NCBI GenBank assembly: GCA_028711355.1
Contig: JAQTSL010000014.1
Coordinates: forward strand, 1 to 24,301
Source: Rhodoferax sp.
GTDB lineage: Bacteria > Pseudomonadota > Gammaproteobacteria > Burkholderiales > Burkholderiaceae_C
Reading direction: 5' to 3'
DNA length: 24,301 bases
Shown: positions 13,843-22,560 of the stretch, piece by piece
How the letters are laid out: the number at the start of each line of letters is the position of its first letter
Position numbering within the stretch: position 1 is the stretch's first letter
Made by a program: the position numbers and the translations under genes
Notes under the pieces: model-generated
Told to the model about the DNA's origin: nothing
Seen by the model: the letters and a program-made list of their open reading frames with translations, nothing else
The model's database searches: none

Positions 13843-15522
13843 TCAGGCCGGTGCCGTGGGTGCCGGTTCAGGCTGCTTTATCGGCAGTGTGACCCGAAAT
13901 GTGCTGCCCTTGCCAGGCTCGGACTGCACCACAATGCTGCCATGGTGCTTTTGCACAATGCCATAGGCCAATGACAAGCCCAGGCCGGTGCCCTTGCCGA
14001 CCGGTTTGGTGGTGAAAAACGGTTCAAAGATGCGCTCCAGGTGCTCGGGTCGGATGCCGCTGCCGGTGTCCTGGATTTCAACCCACACCTGGTCTGCCTC
14101 TTGGCCGGTGCGAATGGTGATGGTGCCATGCCCCTCTATCGCATGCGAAGCGTTGACCAGCAGGTTCATGAAGACCTGGTTGAGCTGAAACGGAAAACAC
14201 TCAATTTGTCCGATGTCAGCGTAGGCCTTGACCACCTCGGCCTTGTATTTGAGCTCGTTCCAGACCACCCGCAAGGTGCTCTCCAGCCCGGCTTCGATGT
14301 CGGCCCACTGGCATTCAGCCTCGTCCACATGGGAAAAGCTTTTAAGGTCTTGCACGATGCGTGTCACGCGTTGCAAGCCGTCAACCGATTCTTTCAACAG
14401 ATCGGACAGATCGGTGCGCAGAAAATCGATGTCGATCGCGTCAGCGACCTGTTTGACCTGTTGCTGCAGCGCCTCGGGCAGGGCCGGCTGGACTTGCTCG
14501 TAAGTAGTGATCAGCCGGAACAGGTCTTTGACATAGTTCTGCAGGCTGCCCAGGTTGGAGTTGACAAACCCGACCGGGTTGTTGATCTCATGCGCCACCC
14601 CCGCTGCCAACTGGCCGATCGAGGCCATGCGCTCGGATTGCAGCAACTGGTTTTGCGCCGCTTCAAGCTTGTCAATCAACACCCGCTGCAGTTCTTTTTC
14701 GCGCCCCAGCGTGTCGTTGGCGGCGTGCAAATCGGCCGTGCGTTCAAGTACCCGTTGTTCCAGAAAATCACGCGACTCGCGCAGCGCTTGTTCGGCCAGC
14801 ATACGCTCGGTAATGTCCTGAAAGCTGAACACCCGGCCGACGATTTGTTCGTACAAAAATTGCGGGCGCGAACCCATTTCAAAGATCCGGCCATCGAGAT
14901 GGTGCAAAAGTTCTTGGGCTTCATCGTTATGCACCACCGCTTGAAGCTGCAAGCGCAGTGACTCTGACTCGCTCACCTGGCTGACGATAAAGTCCAAAAT
15001 ATTTCCATCGTCTTGCCAGTTCAACAGATCTACAGGAATCTTCCACATCTGTCCAAACATCCTGTTCATGCTGCTGACCTTGGCGTGCCAGTCCAACACC
15101 AAAATTCCGTTACCGGTGGACTCCAGCGTGGCGCGCAGTTGCGACAAAGTGTGTGCCAGGGCTTCTTCCGCCACCCGCTGGTCTTGCGATGGCAAGGCGC
15201 GCACCATCAGCAAGGGTTTGTCTTCTGGGGATATGACCACCACATTTTTGCGTACTGCCAGCAGTTCGCCGTTGCTGCGGCGGTACTGTGCCTCTTGGTC
15301 AATCACAGGGCGATATTGACCAAGCTGGGCGTCTTGCCAGTAAAACAAGTCCTGCAAGTCTGTTTCTACCTCTGTGACCGTGACGCCGGCAAGGTGCCCA
15401 GGCGCATAGCCCAACGCGCTGTGCGCAGATGCGTTGGCAAGCTCAATGGCCAAAGTTGCCGGATTGACCAGCAGCATCAACTCTGGGCAATGGTCTAGCA
15501 TCAGTTGCGCCAGTTCGGTCAT
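13843..15522 (-). CDS. PAS-domain sensor histidine kinase (kinase 2)
   Basis: 559 aa, soluble. Two PAS-like regions lie at about 5-115 and 125-240, the second ending VFSFQDITERMLAEQAL. A coiled coil covers about 241-295. The phospho-acceptor helix is SERMASIGQLAAGVAHEINN with His311. The ATPase domain has NQVFMNLLVNASHAIEG, DTGSGIRPE, FEPFFTTKPVGKGTGLGLSL and GSTFRVTLPIK. It matches kinase 1 from the coiled coil to the end, including the shared insert ending FLRTDLSDLLKESVDGLQRV, so the pair arose by duplication, with different sensor parts. It overlaps the HD-GYP gene by 4 nt (ATGA). It has no receiver, so partners must be other proteins. Confidence 0.94.
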   Translation of the reverse strand: MTELAQLMLDHCPELMLLVNPATLAIELANASAHSALGYAPGHLAGVTVTEVETDLQDLFYWQDAQLGQYRPVIDQEAQYRRSNGELLAVRKNVVVISPEDKPLLMVRALPSQDQRVAEEALAHTLSQLRATLESTGNGILVLDWHAKVSSMNRMFGQMWKIPVDLLNWQDDGNILDFIVSQVSESESLRLQLQAVVHNDEAQELLHHLDGRIFEMGSRPQFLYEQIVGRVFSFQDITERMLAEQALRESRDFLEQRVLERTADLHAANDTLGREKELQRVLIDKLEAAQNQLLQSERMASIGQLAAGVAHEINNPVGFVNSNLGSLQNYVKDLFRLITTYEQVQPALPEALQQQVKQVADAIDIDFLRTDLSDLLKESVDGLQRVTRIVQDLKSFSHVDEAECQWADIEAGLESTLRVVWNELKYKAEVVKAYADIGQIECFPFQLNQVFMNLLVNASHAIEGHGTITIRTGQEADQVWVEIQDTGSGIRPEHLERIFEPFFTTKPVGKGTGLGLSLAYGIVQKHHGSIVVQSEPGKGSTFRVTLPIKQPEPAPTAPA

Positions 15523-16841
15523 GGTCGATGCCCCCGCGGTTTTTGGGACGACGCGTCAAAATAGTAGCTGACTCGCTTGCGTGGGCTCAGGTAGTTGTAC
15601 ACATCCCTGGTGACTTGAAGCGGTCGCAGCGCTTTGGCGATATTGATATCGAGCTCAGCTTCCATGTCCAACAAAATAGCCTCTTCCTTGGGTACCTCTG
15701 CGTCATAAATTATCACCACCGGCTTCATCGGCTTGGCCGTATTGACGGTAGCCACCATGCCAAGTGAACCGTTGGAAAGTTGCACGATGGTGCCCGGCGG
15801 ATAGACCCCCAGGCAGCGGATCAGCACCTGTAAAAACCGGGCATCAAACTTGGTGCGCAGTTTGGCAAACATCAGCGACAACGCTTCATGGGGCGTCAGG
15901 GCATCGGCCAGATGGGGCGGATTGCACAGCTCGTCGTAATAATTGGCAATCACCACCAAGCGTGCCAGCGGGTTGATGGCCAGGCCCTTGAGCCTGGCCG
16001 GGTAACCGCTGCCGTCGTCCAGCTCATGGTGTTCCCGAATGATGGCAATGGCGGCCGGGGCCAACTGCATCCGCTGCGCAATTTCAACGCCAAACTGGCA
16101 ATGCATCTCAAACAAGCTGCGCTCGGCCTGGGTCAAAGGCTCGGTCTTGAGCAAAATCTGGCTTGGTACCTCTTTGCGTCCAATGTCGTGCAGCAACGCC
16201 CCCAGGCCCAGCAGACCGGCAACGCCGGGCTGCATACTCAAGTCGCGCGCCATCATCAGCGCCAGCATCGCGACATTGAGCGAATGAAAATACAAATCTT
16301 CGCCGCCCAGTTTGTCGCCCATCACCTGAATTGCCAGCTCGGGCGCCGACAAAATTGAATCGGCGATGGTTTGGACCAGTTGGGTCGCTTGCGCGACGGT
16401 TTCTTGAGGGCTGCTGTAGAGGTTTTTTTCAATGTCGTGGATGATGCCCACGGTATTGACGAAAGCGCTTTCAATATGTTCGGCTTGTTCGCGCCGGACC
16501 CGCATGCGCTCGACCATGGCGCGTTTGGCCTGCATGATCGGGGAAACGCTGGGCCCGGGCGCGGCGGCTTTTGCAGCACTGGCTGCGGTCGCAGGAGCAG
16601 CCGTTGCAGTTGGTGCAGTTGGTGTGGCGGCCGCTGGCAGTGGTGCCACAGTGTCACTCAGCTCCGGATTGACGCGGACGCTTTTGAGCCCCAGCGCCTT
16701 GACTTCGCTGATCTGCGCCTGTGACTTGATCTTGAAATGGTTGAACGAAAACGGATGTTCAAACCACTTCATGTCCAGGTAGATGTAGTGCCCAACCTGG
16801 AGTTGATCGACCTGCACGGTCAGTGCATGGACGGTTTGCAC
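15519..16841 (-). CDS. DUF3391 / HD-GYP c-di-GMP phosphodiesterase (motifs intact)
   Basis: 440 aa. The N-terminal DUF3391 region (about 5-60) includes VGHYIYLDMKWFEHPFSFN. A flexible Ala/Pro/Thr-rich linker covers 66-98. The HD-GYP domain (about 125-345) has His186 (YFHSLNV), HD at 218-219 (LLHDIGRKEVP), His247, HHE at 271-273 and DGSGYP at 276-281. All metal and signature residues are present, so hydrolysis of c-di-GMP is expected. A C-terminal extension of about 95 residues ends in basic YLSPRKRVSYYFD. The start is GTG at 16841, 4 nt after the preceding stop, supported by AAGGTGA upstream; the only nearby ATG is out of frame. There is no sensor or receiver, so activity probably depends on partners. 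Confidence 0.93.
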   Translation of the reverse strand: MQTVHALTVQVDQLQVGHYIYLDMKWFEHPFSFNHFKIKSQAQISEVKALGLKSVRVNPELSDTVAPLPAAATPTAPTATAAPATAASAAKAAAPGPSVSPIMQAKRAMVERMRVRREQAEHIESAFVNTVGIIHDIEKNLYSSPQETVAQATQLVQTIADSILSAPELAIQVMGDKLGGEDLYFHSLNVAMLALMMARDLSMQPGVAGLLGLGALLHDIGRKEVPSQILLKTEPLTQAERSLFEMHCQFGVEIAQRMQLAPAAIAIIREHHELDDGSGYPARLKGLAINPLARLVVIANYYDELCNPPHLADALTPHEALSLMFAKLRTKFDARFLQVLIRCLGVYPPGTIVQLSNGSLGMVATVNTAKPMKPVVIIYDAEVPKEEAILLDMEAELDINIAKALRPLQVTRDVYNYLSPRKRVSYYFDASSQKPRGHRP

Positions 16842-16845
16842 GGTC

Positions 16846-16852
16846 TCACCTT
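16846..16852 (-). promoter_or_regulatory. Ribosome binding site fixing the GTG start of the HD-GYP gene
   Basis: AAGGTGA on the minus strand overlaps the stop codon TGA of the EAL protein gene and sits 4 nt before GTG at 16841-16839. The stop and restart therefore share one site, suggesting translational coupling. Confidence 0.6.
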
Positions 16853-19800
16853 GCGCTTGGGTCGGGCCGCAGTTGTTGCAGCACGTCTTGCAATTTGCGG
16901 TTGGCGGCCATCAGCTCGCGGTTGCTGTTGTGCACCTGTATTTCAAGTTGCCGGTTGTCCTCCAGCACCCGACGGTGCGCGATCGCCTGGTTGATTTGTT
17001 CGCGCAGCGCGTCGTCATCCCAGGGTTTGGTCAGAAAACGGTACACCGCCCCCTCATTGATGGCATCGGTGACCGATTGCAACTCGGTGTAGCCCGACAG
17101 CACCACGCGAATGGTGTCGGGGTACAACACTTTGGCCGCACGCAAAAATTCAACCCCGGTCATGCCGGGCATGCGCTGGTCCGAGATGATGATGTCAACG
17201 CGGTGTTCGGACAGCACTTTCATGCCTTCTGCTCCGCTGTTGGCGGTCAGAATCTCATGCCCGTCGCGACGGAACAAACGCTTCAGCGCTGACACAATAT
17301 TGGGCTCGTCATCGACCAGCAGCAGGGTGTTCTTGGGCGCCTTTAGGCGCAACAAATGCTCGGGCAATTGGCGTGCCTCGGAGAACAGCTCTTCAATTTC
17401 ACGCACGCTGATTGGCATGGAAAAGAAGTACCCCTGGATTTCGTCGCATAGACTGGTGCGCAGGATGTCGCACTGGGTTTCGGTTTCTACGCCTTCGGCG
17501 ATTGCTTTCATGCCCAGACCGTGGGCGATCGAGACAATCACCTTGGCCAGCATCATGTCGCTCGGGTTGGTGGCAATGTTGCTGACAAACGATTGATCGA
17601 TCTTGACTTGGTCAAATGGGAAGCGCTTGAGGTAACTCAATGAAGAATAACCGGTGCCAAAGTCGTCCAGCGACAGCTTTACGCCTAACGCTTTGAGCGA
17701 GCGCAGCATGGCTTCGTTGCGCGGCACGTCGTCCATCAGGGCGCTTTCGGTGACTTCAATGTAAATCAGCGCTGGGTCGATGTCTGATTGCTGCAAGGCT
17801 TGACTGACCTGCGCGACGTAGTCGTTGTCGCGAAACTGCAGGGCCGACGCATTGATGGCCACATGCGGAATCCGGATACCCGCATCCAGCCAATGGCGAA
17901 TGTCCTGGCAGGCGCGTTGCAACACCCATGCGCCAATGCCAATGATCAGGTTGGCTTGTTCGGCCAGCGGGATAAATTGCGCCGGCGACACCTGGCCCAG
18001 TTCAGGGTGCGACCAGCGCAGCAAGGCCTCCAGCCCGCAGATTTGACCGCTTTGCAAGTCCACCTGCGGCTGATAGACCAAGTTGAGCTGCTGGTCGGTG
18101 ATGGCCAGCCGCAAGGCCCTGATCATGGCGTCACGCGCCAGCACGTGCTGATACAGCTCGGTGCTGAAAAATTCGTAGGTGTTGCGTCCCTTGTCCTGCG
18201 CCCGGTGCATGGCAATTTCAACCGCCTTGAACAAGTCCTCGAAATTGTCACCATTGTCAGGATATTGCACGATGCCCAGCGTGGCGGTCATGTTCAGCGT
18301 GTGTTGGCCCAGTGCACAGGGCTGCGCCAAAGTCGCGAGCAAATCAGTCGCCAGGTGTGCTGCGCCCAGATGGTCGGTGCCTGGCAGTACCAGCAAAAAC
18401 TCTTTGCCACCCAGACGGGCCACGGTATCTTGCTCACGTACCGAAGCGCTGAGCCGGCGCGCCATCTCTACCAGCAACTGGTCGCCCACATGATGCCCCA
18501 GCGCGTCATTGCCGTTGCCAAGATGGTCAAGCGCTACCAGCATCATGGTCAGCGGCTCAGTGGCACGCTGTGCCATGCTCAACGCCAGCGCGGTGCGATC
18601 GCACAGCAAAGCCCGATTTGGCAAGCCAGTCAGGGGATCGAAGTGCGACAACCACTGAATGCGGGTTTCGGTAGCCTTGGTTTGGCTCAAGTCGCTGAAG
18701 TTGGCGACATAGTGAGTGGCCTTGTTCTGCGCATCCCGCAGGGCAACAATGGCCAGCCACTCGGGGTAAATCGTGCCGTCTTTCTTTTTGTTCCAAATCT
18801 CGCCTGACCACTGTCCAATGCTGCTCAAGGCATCCCACATGGCACGGTAAAAGGCGCCGTCTTGCCGACCCGAGTGAAGAATGCTCGGGTTCTGGCCGAG
18901 CGCCTCGGCTGGCGTATAGCCGGTGATCCGGGTGAAGCTGGGGTTGACCATGACGATGGTGCCCGCTGCATCGGTGACGGTAATGCCCTCTTGTGCCTGG
19001 GCAAAAATTTGTGCCGCAAGTTGCAGTTGCTGCTGCTGTGCCTTGCGTTCAGTGATGTCGCGGGTAATGCCGACAATGCCAACCAGCTCACCCTGAGCAT
19101 TGCACAGGCTATTGGTAGATACCTCAGACCATACGGTTGTGCCGTCTTTGCAAGGTTGCTCAATCTCGCCCCTGAATGCGATGAAAGCTTGACCGGCGGC
19201 GAGCGCGGCCAGGTTGTCCTGCAAGGATTGGGAGACCATCGGCACATAAGCTGGACAAACCGATTGCGTGAGGTCTTGCTGCATCACCTCGGCCGGGGTG
19301 AAACCACGCGATTTTTCGACCGACGGGCTGATGTAGGTGTAATGGCCTGCCAGATCGGTGGTCCAGATCACGTCATCGACGTTGTCGGTCAGCAGGCGCA
19401 ACCGGCGTTCACTTTCGATCAGGGCTTGCTCGGTGTGGCGGCGCTGCACGATGTGCCCAATGGCATCGGCGATCAGGCGCACCGTTTCCACGTCGGTGTC
19501 GGTGTAGGGTGCGGGCTTGTTGCCCACGCCCGCCATCATGCGCACCAGGCCGCCCGCCATGACCGGGACACTGATCAGGCGTTGCAGATGCGCGTGGCCT
19601 TCAGGTAGCCCGTGTTTGCCGCTGGCGCTGGCGTAGTCATTGACCAGCACCGGTGCACGCTGGCGCAAGGCATCGGCCCAAATACCGGCTCGGCTGACCG
19701 GGCAATGGGCGTCATAAGCCGAAGTGCAATAGTGGGTCAGGGTGGCTTTGGACCAGGCTCCCAACTCAATGGTTTGCTGGTCCGGGTGGACCAAGTGGAT

Positions 19801-20598
19801 AAAGGCAATCTGACTGCCAGTCAGTTTTTCAGCCAACTCCAGACCATGTTGCATGAAGTCCCGCTCACTCATGGATTCGGCGGCAGCAGGCAGGTTTAAC
19901 AGAGCCTCTGCCCCCAGCGCTTTGAGTTCCAGCAGGGCCTGGGCTTGCTTTAGTTCCGTCAGGTCGCGCACCACCATGCAGGCCATCTGCTGGCCATCTG
20001 CGCCCTGAAACACCTGGGATAAAACTTCTGCCGGAAACTGACTTTGATCAGACCTGAAAAAAGTCAATTCACCAGCAAAATGGCCGGTGCGTTGGCGCTC
20101 GGCCAAAGCGGCTGGCAGCCGCGGGTCAGTCAAGTCTGCCCAGTCGCCGCGAACCAATTGCTGCAAATGTTGTTGATCGCACCCGAACAGCGCGCAGGCT
20201 TGAGGGTTGGCAGCCATGATGTTGCCGTCCAGCGAGGTCAACAAAATGGCATCCATGCTATTTTGAAACAGTGCCCGGTATTGGTGTTCGTTGTTGCGCA
20301 AGGCCGCCTCGGTGCGTTGCGCCAGGTCCAGCGCGGCTTGTTGGCTCTTTAAGGCCTCAAAAATGTGCTGGAGCTGGCGGCGCATCAGCGCATAAAGCAG
20401 CAATGATGTCACTGCCACAAACAGCCAGCCCTTGAGGGTGCTGATGCGGGACAACTGAACCAGGTCGGGGAAGAGCCAGGCCACGATGTGGTCTGAAAAA
20501 GCAATCCAAAGACTGGCAAAAGCCGCGTAAATCCACACCAGCCGGGTGGCGCTGGGCGCGGCTTGTTCGGCATCTGGTTTGGACGGGGGCAGATTCAT
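16846..20598 (-). CDS. Multi-sensor membrane protein: PAS-GAF-PAS-PAS, degenerate GGDEF, EAL, receiver
   Basis: 1250 aa. Two membrane segments (about 19-43 and 55-72), then PAS (about 104-215), GAF (about 230-387), PAS (about 395-517) and PAS (about 520-642). The GGDEF domain (about 648-810) reads GGKEF at 730-734, so the catalytic Asp is Lys and cyclase activity is unlikely, yet the inhibitory site R721-x-x-D724 is intact. The EAL domain (about 822-1075) has EALLRW (857-862), Asn916, Glu948, DDFGTGYSSL (from 978), Lys999 and Glu1035, so c-di-GMP hydrolysis is expected. A C-terminal receiver (about 1090-1210) has DD 1096-1097, Asp1140 (IISDQRMPG) and Lys1191 (TKPWDD), with a final coiled coil. 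First gene of the cluster. No strong ribosome site precedes the ATG. Confidence 0.94.
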   Translation of the reverse strand: MNLPPSKPDAEQAAPSATRLVWIYAAFASLWIAFSDHIVAWLFPDLVQLSRISTLKGWLFVAVTSLLLYALMRRQLQHIFEALKSQQAALDLAQRTEAALRNNEHQYRALFQNSMDAILLTSLDGNIMAANPQACALFGCDQQHLQQLVRGDWADLTDPRLPAALAERQRTGHFAGELTFFRSDQSQFPAEVLSQVFQGADGQQMACMVVRDLTELKQAQALLELKALGAEALLNLPAAAESMSERDFMQHGLELAEKLTGSQIAFIHLVHPDQQTIELGAWSKATLTHYCTSAYDAHCPVSRAGIWADALRQRAPVLVNDYASASGKHGLPEGHAHLQRLISVPVMAGGLVRMMAGVGNKPAPYTDTDVETVRLIADAIGHIVQRRHTEQALIESERRLRLLTDNVDDVIWTTDLAGHYTYISPSVEKSRGFTPAEVMQQDLTQSVCPAYVPMVSQSLQDNLAALAAGQAFIAFRGEIEQPCKDGTTVWSEVSTNSLCNAQGELVGIVGITRDITERKAQQQQLQLAAQIFAQAQEGITVTDAAGTIVMVNPSFTRITGYTPAEALGQNPSILHSGRQDGAFYRAMWDALSSIGQWSGEIWNKKKDGTIYPEWLAIVALRDAQNKATHYVANFSDLSQTKATETRIQWLSHFDPLTGLPNRALLCDRTALALSMAQRATEPLTMMLVALDHLGNGNDALGHHVGDQLLVEMARRLSASVREQDTVARLGGKEFLLVLPGTDHLGAAHLATDLLATLAQPCALGQHTLNMTATLGIVQYPDNGDNFEDLFKAVEIAMHRAQDKGRNTYEFFSTELYQHVLARDAMIRALRLAITDQQLNLVYQPQVDLQSGQICGLEALLRWSHPELGQVSPAQFIPLAEQANLIIGIGAWVLQRACQDIRHWLDAGIRIPHVAINASALQFRDNDYVAQVSQALQQSDIDPALIYIEVTESALMDDVPRNEAMLRSLKALGVKLSLDDFGTGYSSLSYLKRFPFDQVKIDQSFVSNIATNPSDMMLAKVIVSIAHGLGMKAIAEGVETETQCDILRTSLCDEIQGYFFSMPISVREIEELFSEARQLPEHLLRLKAPKNTLLLVDDEPNIVSALKRLFRRDGHEILTANSGAEGMKVLSEHRVDIIISDQRMPGMTGVEFLRAAKVLYPDTIRVVLSGYTELQSVTDAINEGAVYRFLTKPWDDDALREQINQAIAHRRVLEDNRQLEIQVHNSNRELMAANRKLQDVLQQLRPDPSAR

Positions 20599-20915
20599 GA
20601 GACGGCAGAAGGTCCGGTGATCATGGCTGCCAGTTTACACATTTTCGGGTGAAATGAGCCCAGTTTGAGCGAAACAGACCCAATCAAGGTTGTTATTGCA
20701 TAGGTGGTAGCAGAGTGGGGGGGCAGATCCCAATTCGGGTTCAGGTCTTCAAACCAGCCAACCATGCAACACCGATTGGGCTCTGACCCCCATTCTGCGG
20801 CTTGTACAGATGCGCTGATTTTCATTGTTCGGGCTGATTACCAGACCATGAATAGTTAGAGGTTTTTGGGTGAACTCTTAAACTCCAGGTCTGTTTTACC
20901 CTCATATCTTGAAGC
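20599..20915. other. Intergenic region between divergent EAL-protein and tas genes
   Basis: 317 bp with no believable gene; the open frames show no family motifs. It must hold the promoters of both divergent units, but no convincing -35/-10 pair could be picked by eye. An imperfect inverted repeat with the GGGTCAGA signature lies at 20718-20791, and a further CAGACCCAAT at 20675-20684 belongs to the same sequence type. Confidence 0.6.
20718..20791. repeat. Imperfect inverted repeat with GGGTCAGA signature
   Basis: The left arm GGGGGGCAGATCCCAAT (20718-20734) pairs with ATTGGGCTCTGACCCCC (20775-20791), 15 of 17 positions complementary, with a 40-bp loop. The GGGGTCAGA core resembles the ends of REP-like elements mobilised by RAYT/IS200-type transposases; that link is from memory. 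Confidence 0.5.
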
Positions 20916-21977
20916 ATGAAAACCCTTCGACTTGGTCAAAGCGACCTGTTCGTAACCCCGATCTGCCTGGGCACCATGACCTTTGGTGAACAAGTCGATG
21001 AAGCGACCTCTTACGCTATTTTGGATCGCTCGCTGGCGCGTGGCGTCAACTTCATCGACACCGCAGAGATGTACGCGGTGCCGCCGCGCGCTGAAACTTT
21101 CAATGCCACCGAAAAAATCATTGGCAACTGGCTGACCAAACGGCCGGGCGCGCGCCACAAACTGGTGATCGCCACCAAGGTAGCCGGCCCGTCACGCGGT
21201 ATGCCGTGGATTCGTGGTGGCAGCGCCGACCTGACACCGCAAGACATCGTGCAGGCCTGCGATGGCAGCCTGCGCCGCCTGCAGACAGACGTGATTGACC
21301 TGTACCAGATTCACTGGCCGGTGCGCAGCGTGCCAGCCTTTGGCGGCATCTACTACCAGCCCCGCGACGAGCACGGCGCGTCGATCCACGCGCAACTGGA
21401 AGCGCTCGGTCAACTGGTGCGCGCAGGCAAGGTGCGTGCGGTCGGGCTGTCCAATGAAACGCCCTACGGTGTGCATGAATTTGTGCGCTTGGCCGAGCAG
21501 CACGGCCTGCCGCGTGTGGTCAGCGTGCAAAACCCGTATTGCCTGGTCAACCGCAGCGCTGAAAACGCGCTCGATGAAACCTTGCACCGCTTGCAGGTGT
21601 CGCTGCTGGCGTATTCACCGCTGGCGTTTGGTCTGCTGACCGGCAAGTACGACGCGCAGGGCCTGACCGGTGCCGATGTGTCGGACCAGGCGCGGCTGAA
21701 AAAGTTTGAATCCTCGCGCCAGCAGCGCTGGGGGCGGCCGCTGGCGCTGACGGCGGCCAAACGTTACAGCGCGCTGGCGCGTGACCATGGCCTGACGCCG
21801 ACGCAACTGGCGCTGGCCTTTTGCTACACCCAGTGGCGTGTCGCCAGTACCATCATTGGCGTCACCTCGGTGGCGCAACTTGACGAAGACCTCGATGCGT
21901 GGGGCAGCACGCTCAGTGCCGAGCTGCTGGCCGCCATCGACGCGATCCGCTGGGAACTGCGTGACCCGGCGCAATGA
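20916..21977 (+). CDS. tas: Tas-type NADP(H)-dependent aldo-keto reductase
   Basis: 353 aa (E. coli Tas is 346), soluble TIM-barrel oxidoreductase reducing carbonyl compounds with NADPH. The start matches the family (MKTLRLGQSDLFVTPICLGT, then MTFGEQ). The catalytic tetrad is present: Asp48 and Tyr53 in DTAEMY, Lys88 in ATKVAGPSRG, His133 in LYQIHWP. Later blocks VGLSNETPYGVHEF, VSVQNPYCLVNRS, LAYSPLAFGLLTGKY and STIIGVTSVAQLDEDLD are standard for Tas. The physiological substrate is not known. The ATG at 20916 follows TTGAAGC, a weak ribosome site. GGGTCAG-containing inverted repeats flank the gene on both sides. Confidence 0.93.
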   Translation: MKTLRLGQSDLFVTPICLGTMTFGEQVDEATSYAILDRSLARGVNFIDTAEMYAVPPRAETFNATEKIIGNWLTKRPGARHKLVIATKVAGPSRGMPWIRGGSADLTPQDIVQACDGSLRRLQTDVIDLYQIHWPVRSVPAFGGIYYQPRDEHGASIHAQLEALGQLVRAGKVRAVGLSNETPYGVHEFVRLAEQHGLPRVVSVQNPYCLVNRSAENALDETLHRLQVSLLAYSPLAFGLLTGKYDAQGLTGADVSDQARLKKFESSRQQRWGRPLALTAAKRYSALARDHGLTPTQLALAFCYTQWRVASTIIGVTSVAQLDEDLDAWGSTLSAELLAAIDAIRWELRDPAQ

Positions 21978-21987
21978 CCGAGATTGC

Positions 21988-22035
21988 GGGTCAGACCACT
22001 CGCGCAGCGATGTGCTCAGCGATGTGCCCTGACCC
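21988..22035. repeat. GGGTCAG/CTGACCC inverted repeat with internal direct repeat
   Basis: GGGTCAG (21988-21994) and CTGACCC (22029-22035) form inverted ends 34 bp apart. Between them AGCGATGTGC occurs twice in tandem with a 12-bp period (22006-22015 and 22018-22027). It lies between tas and the YbaK-like gene and may be a decayed relative of the element at 20718-20791. Confidence 0.4.
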
Positions 22036-22044
22036 CAAACAATT

Positions 22045-22542
22045 ATGAAAAAAGAACACGTTTCTGAAACCCCCGCCACGCATTGGCTCAAGGCACATGG
22101 GGTGGCGTTTACCGAGCATCCGTACCAGTACCTGGAACACGGCGGCGCGCTGCATAGCTCGGCGGCGCTGGGCTGGGACGCCTATGCGGTGGTCAAGACG
22201 CTGATCATGCAAGACCAGGACGCCAAGCCGCTGGTGGTGCTGATGCACGGCAACCACAAGGTCTCGACCAAAAACCTGGCGCGCCAGATCGGCGCCAAGT
22301 CAGTCGAGCCGTGTGCGCCCGAGGTGGCCAATCGGCACAGCGGCTACTTGGTCGGCGGCACGTCACCGTTTGCCACCCGCCGCGCCATGCCGGTGTTCGT
22401 TGAATCCACCATTCTTGAGCTACCCAAGATTCTGATCAACGGCGGGCGGCGCGGTTATCTGGTGGGCATCGACCCTCAAGTGTGTGTCAACGTGTTGGGC
22501 GCCAGGTCGGTGCAATGCGCGCTGGCCGAGGTGCTGGGCTGA
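22045..22542 (+). CDS. ybaK: YbaK/EbsC-type aminoacyl-tRNA deacylase
   Basis: 165 aa, the usual size. YbaK-type proteins remove wrongly attached amino acids from tRNA, classically Cys from tRNA-Pro, in the cytoplasm. Features: N-terminal MKKEHVSETPATHWLKAHGV, the lysine block AVVKTLIMQ (Lys51 in the position of the functional YbaK lysine), LMHGNHKVSTKNLARQIGAK, the glycine motif GYLVGGTSPFATRR (104-109 core) and INGGRRGYLVGI. Exact substrate preference within the YbaK/ProX group cannot be told from the sequence. The ATG at 22045 lies just after a small inverted repeat and lacks a strong ribosome site. Confidence 0.92.
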   Translation: MKKEHVSETPATHWLKAHGVAFTEHPYQYLEHGGALHSSAALGWDAYAVVKTLIMQDQDAKPLVVLMHGNHKVSTKNLARQIGAKSVEPCAPEVANRHSGYLVGGTSPFATRRAMPVFVESTILELPKILINGGRRGYLVGIDPQVCVNVLGARSVQCALAEVLG

Positions 22543-22560
22543 CCACGCCAGCCAGCCTGT

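Noticed and set aside
20595..20825. 76-codon minus-strand frame upstream of the EAL protein gene
   Set aside because: It reads through the GGGTCAGA inverted repeat, has no domain signs, and overlaps the next start; treated as non-coding.
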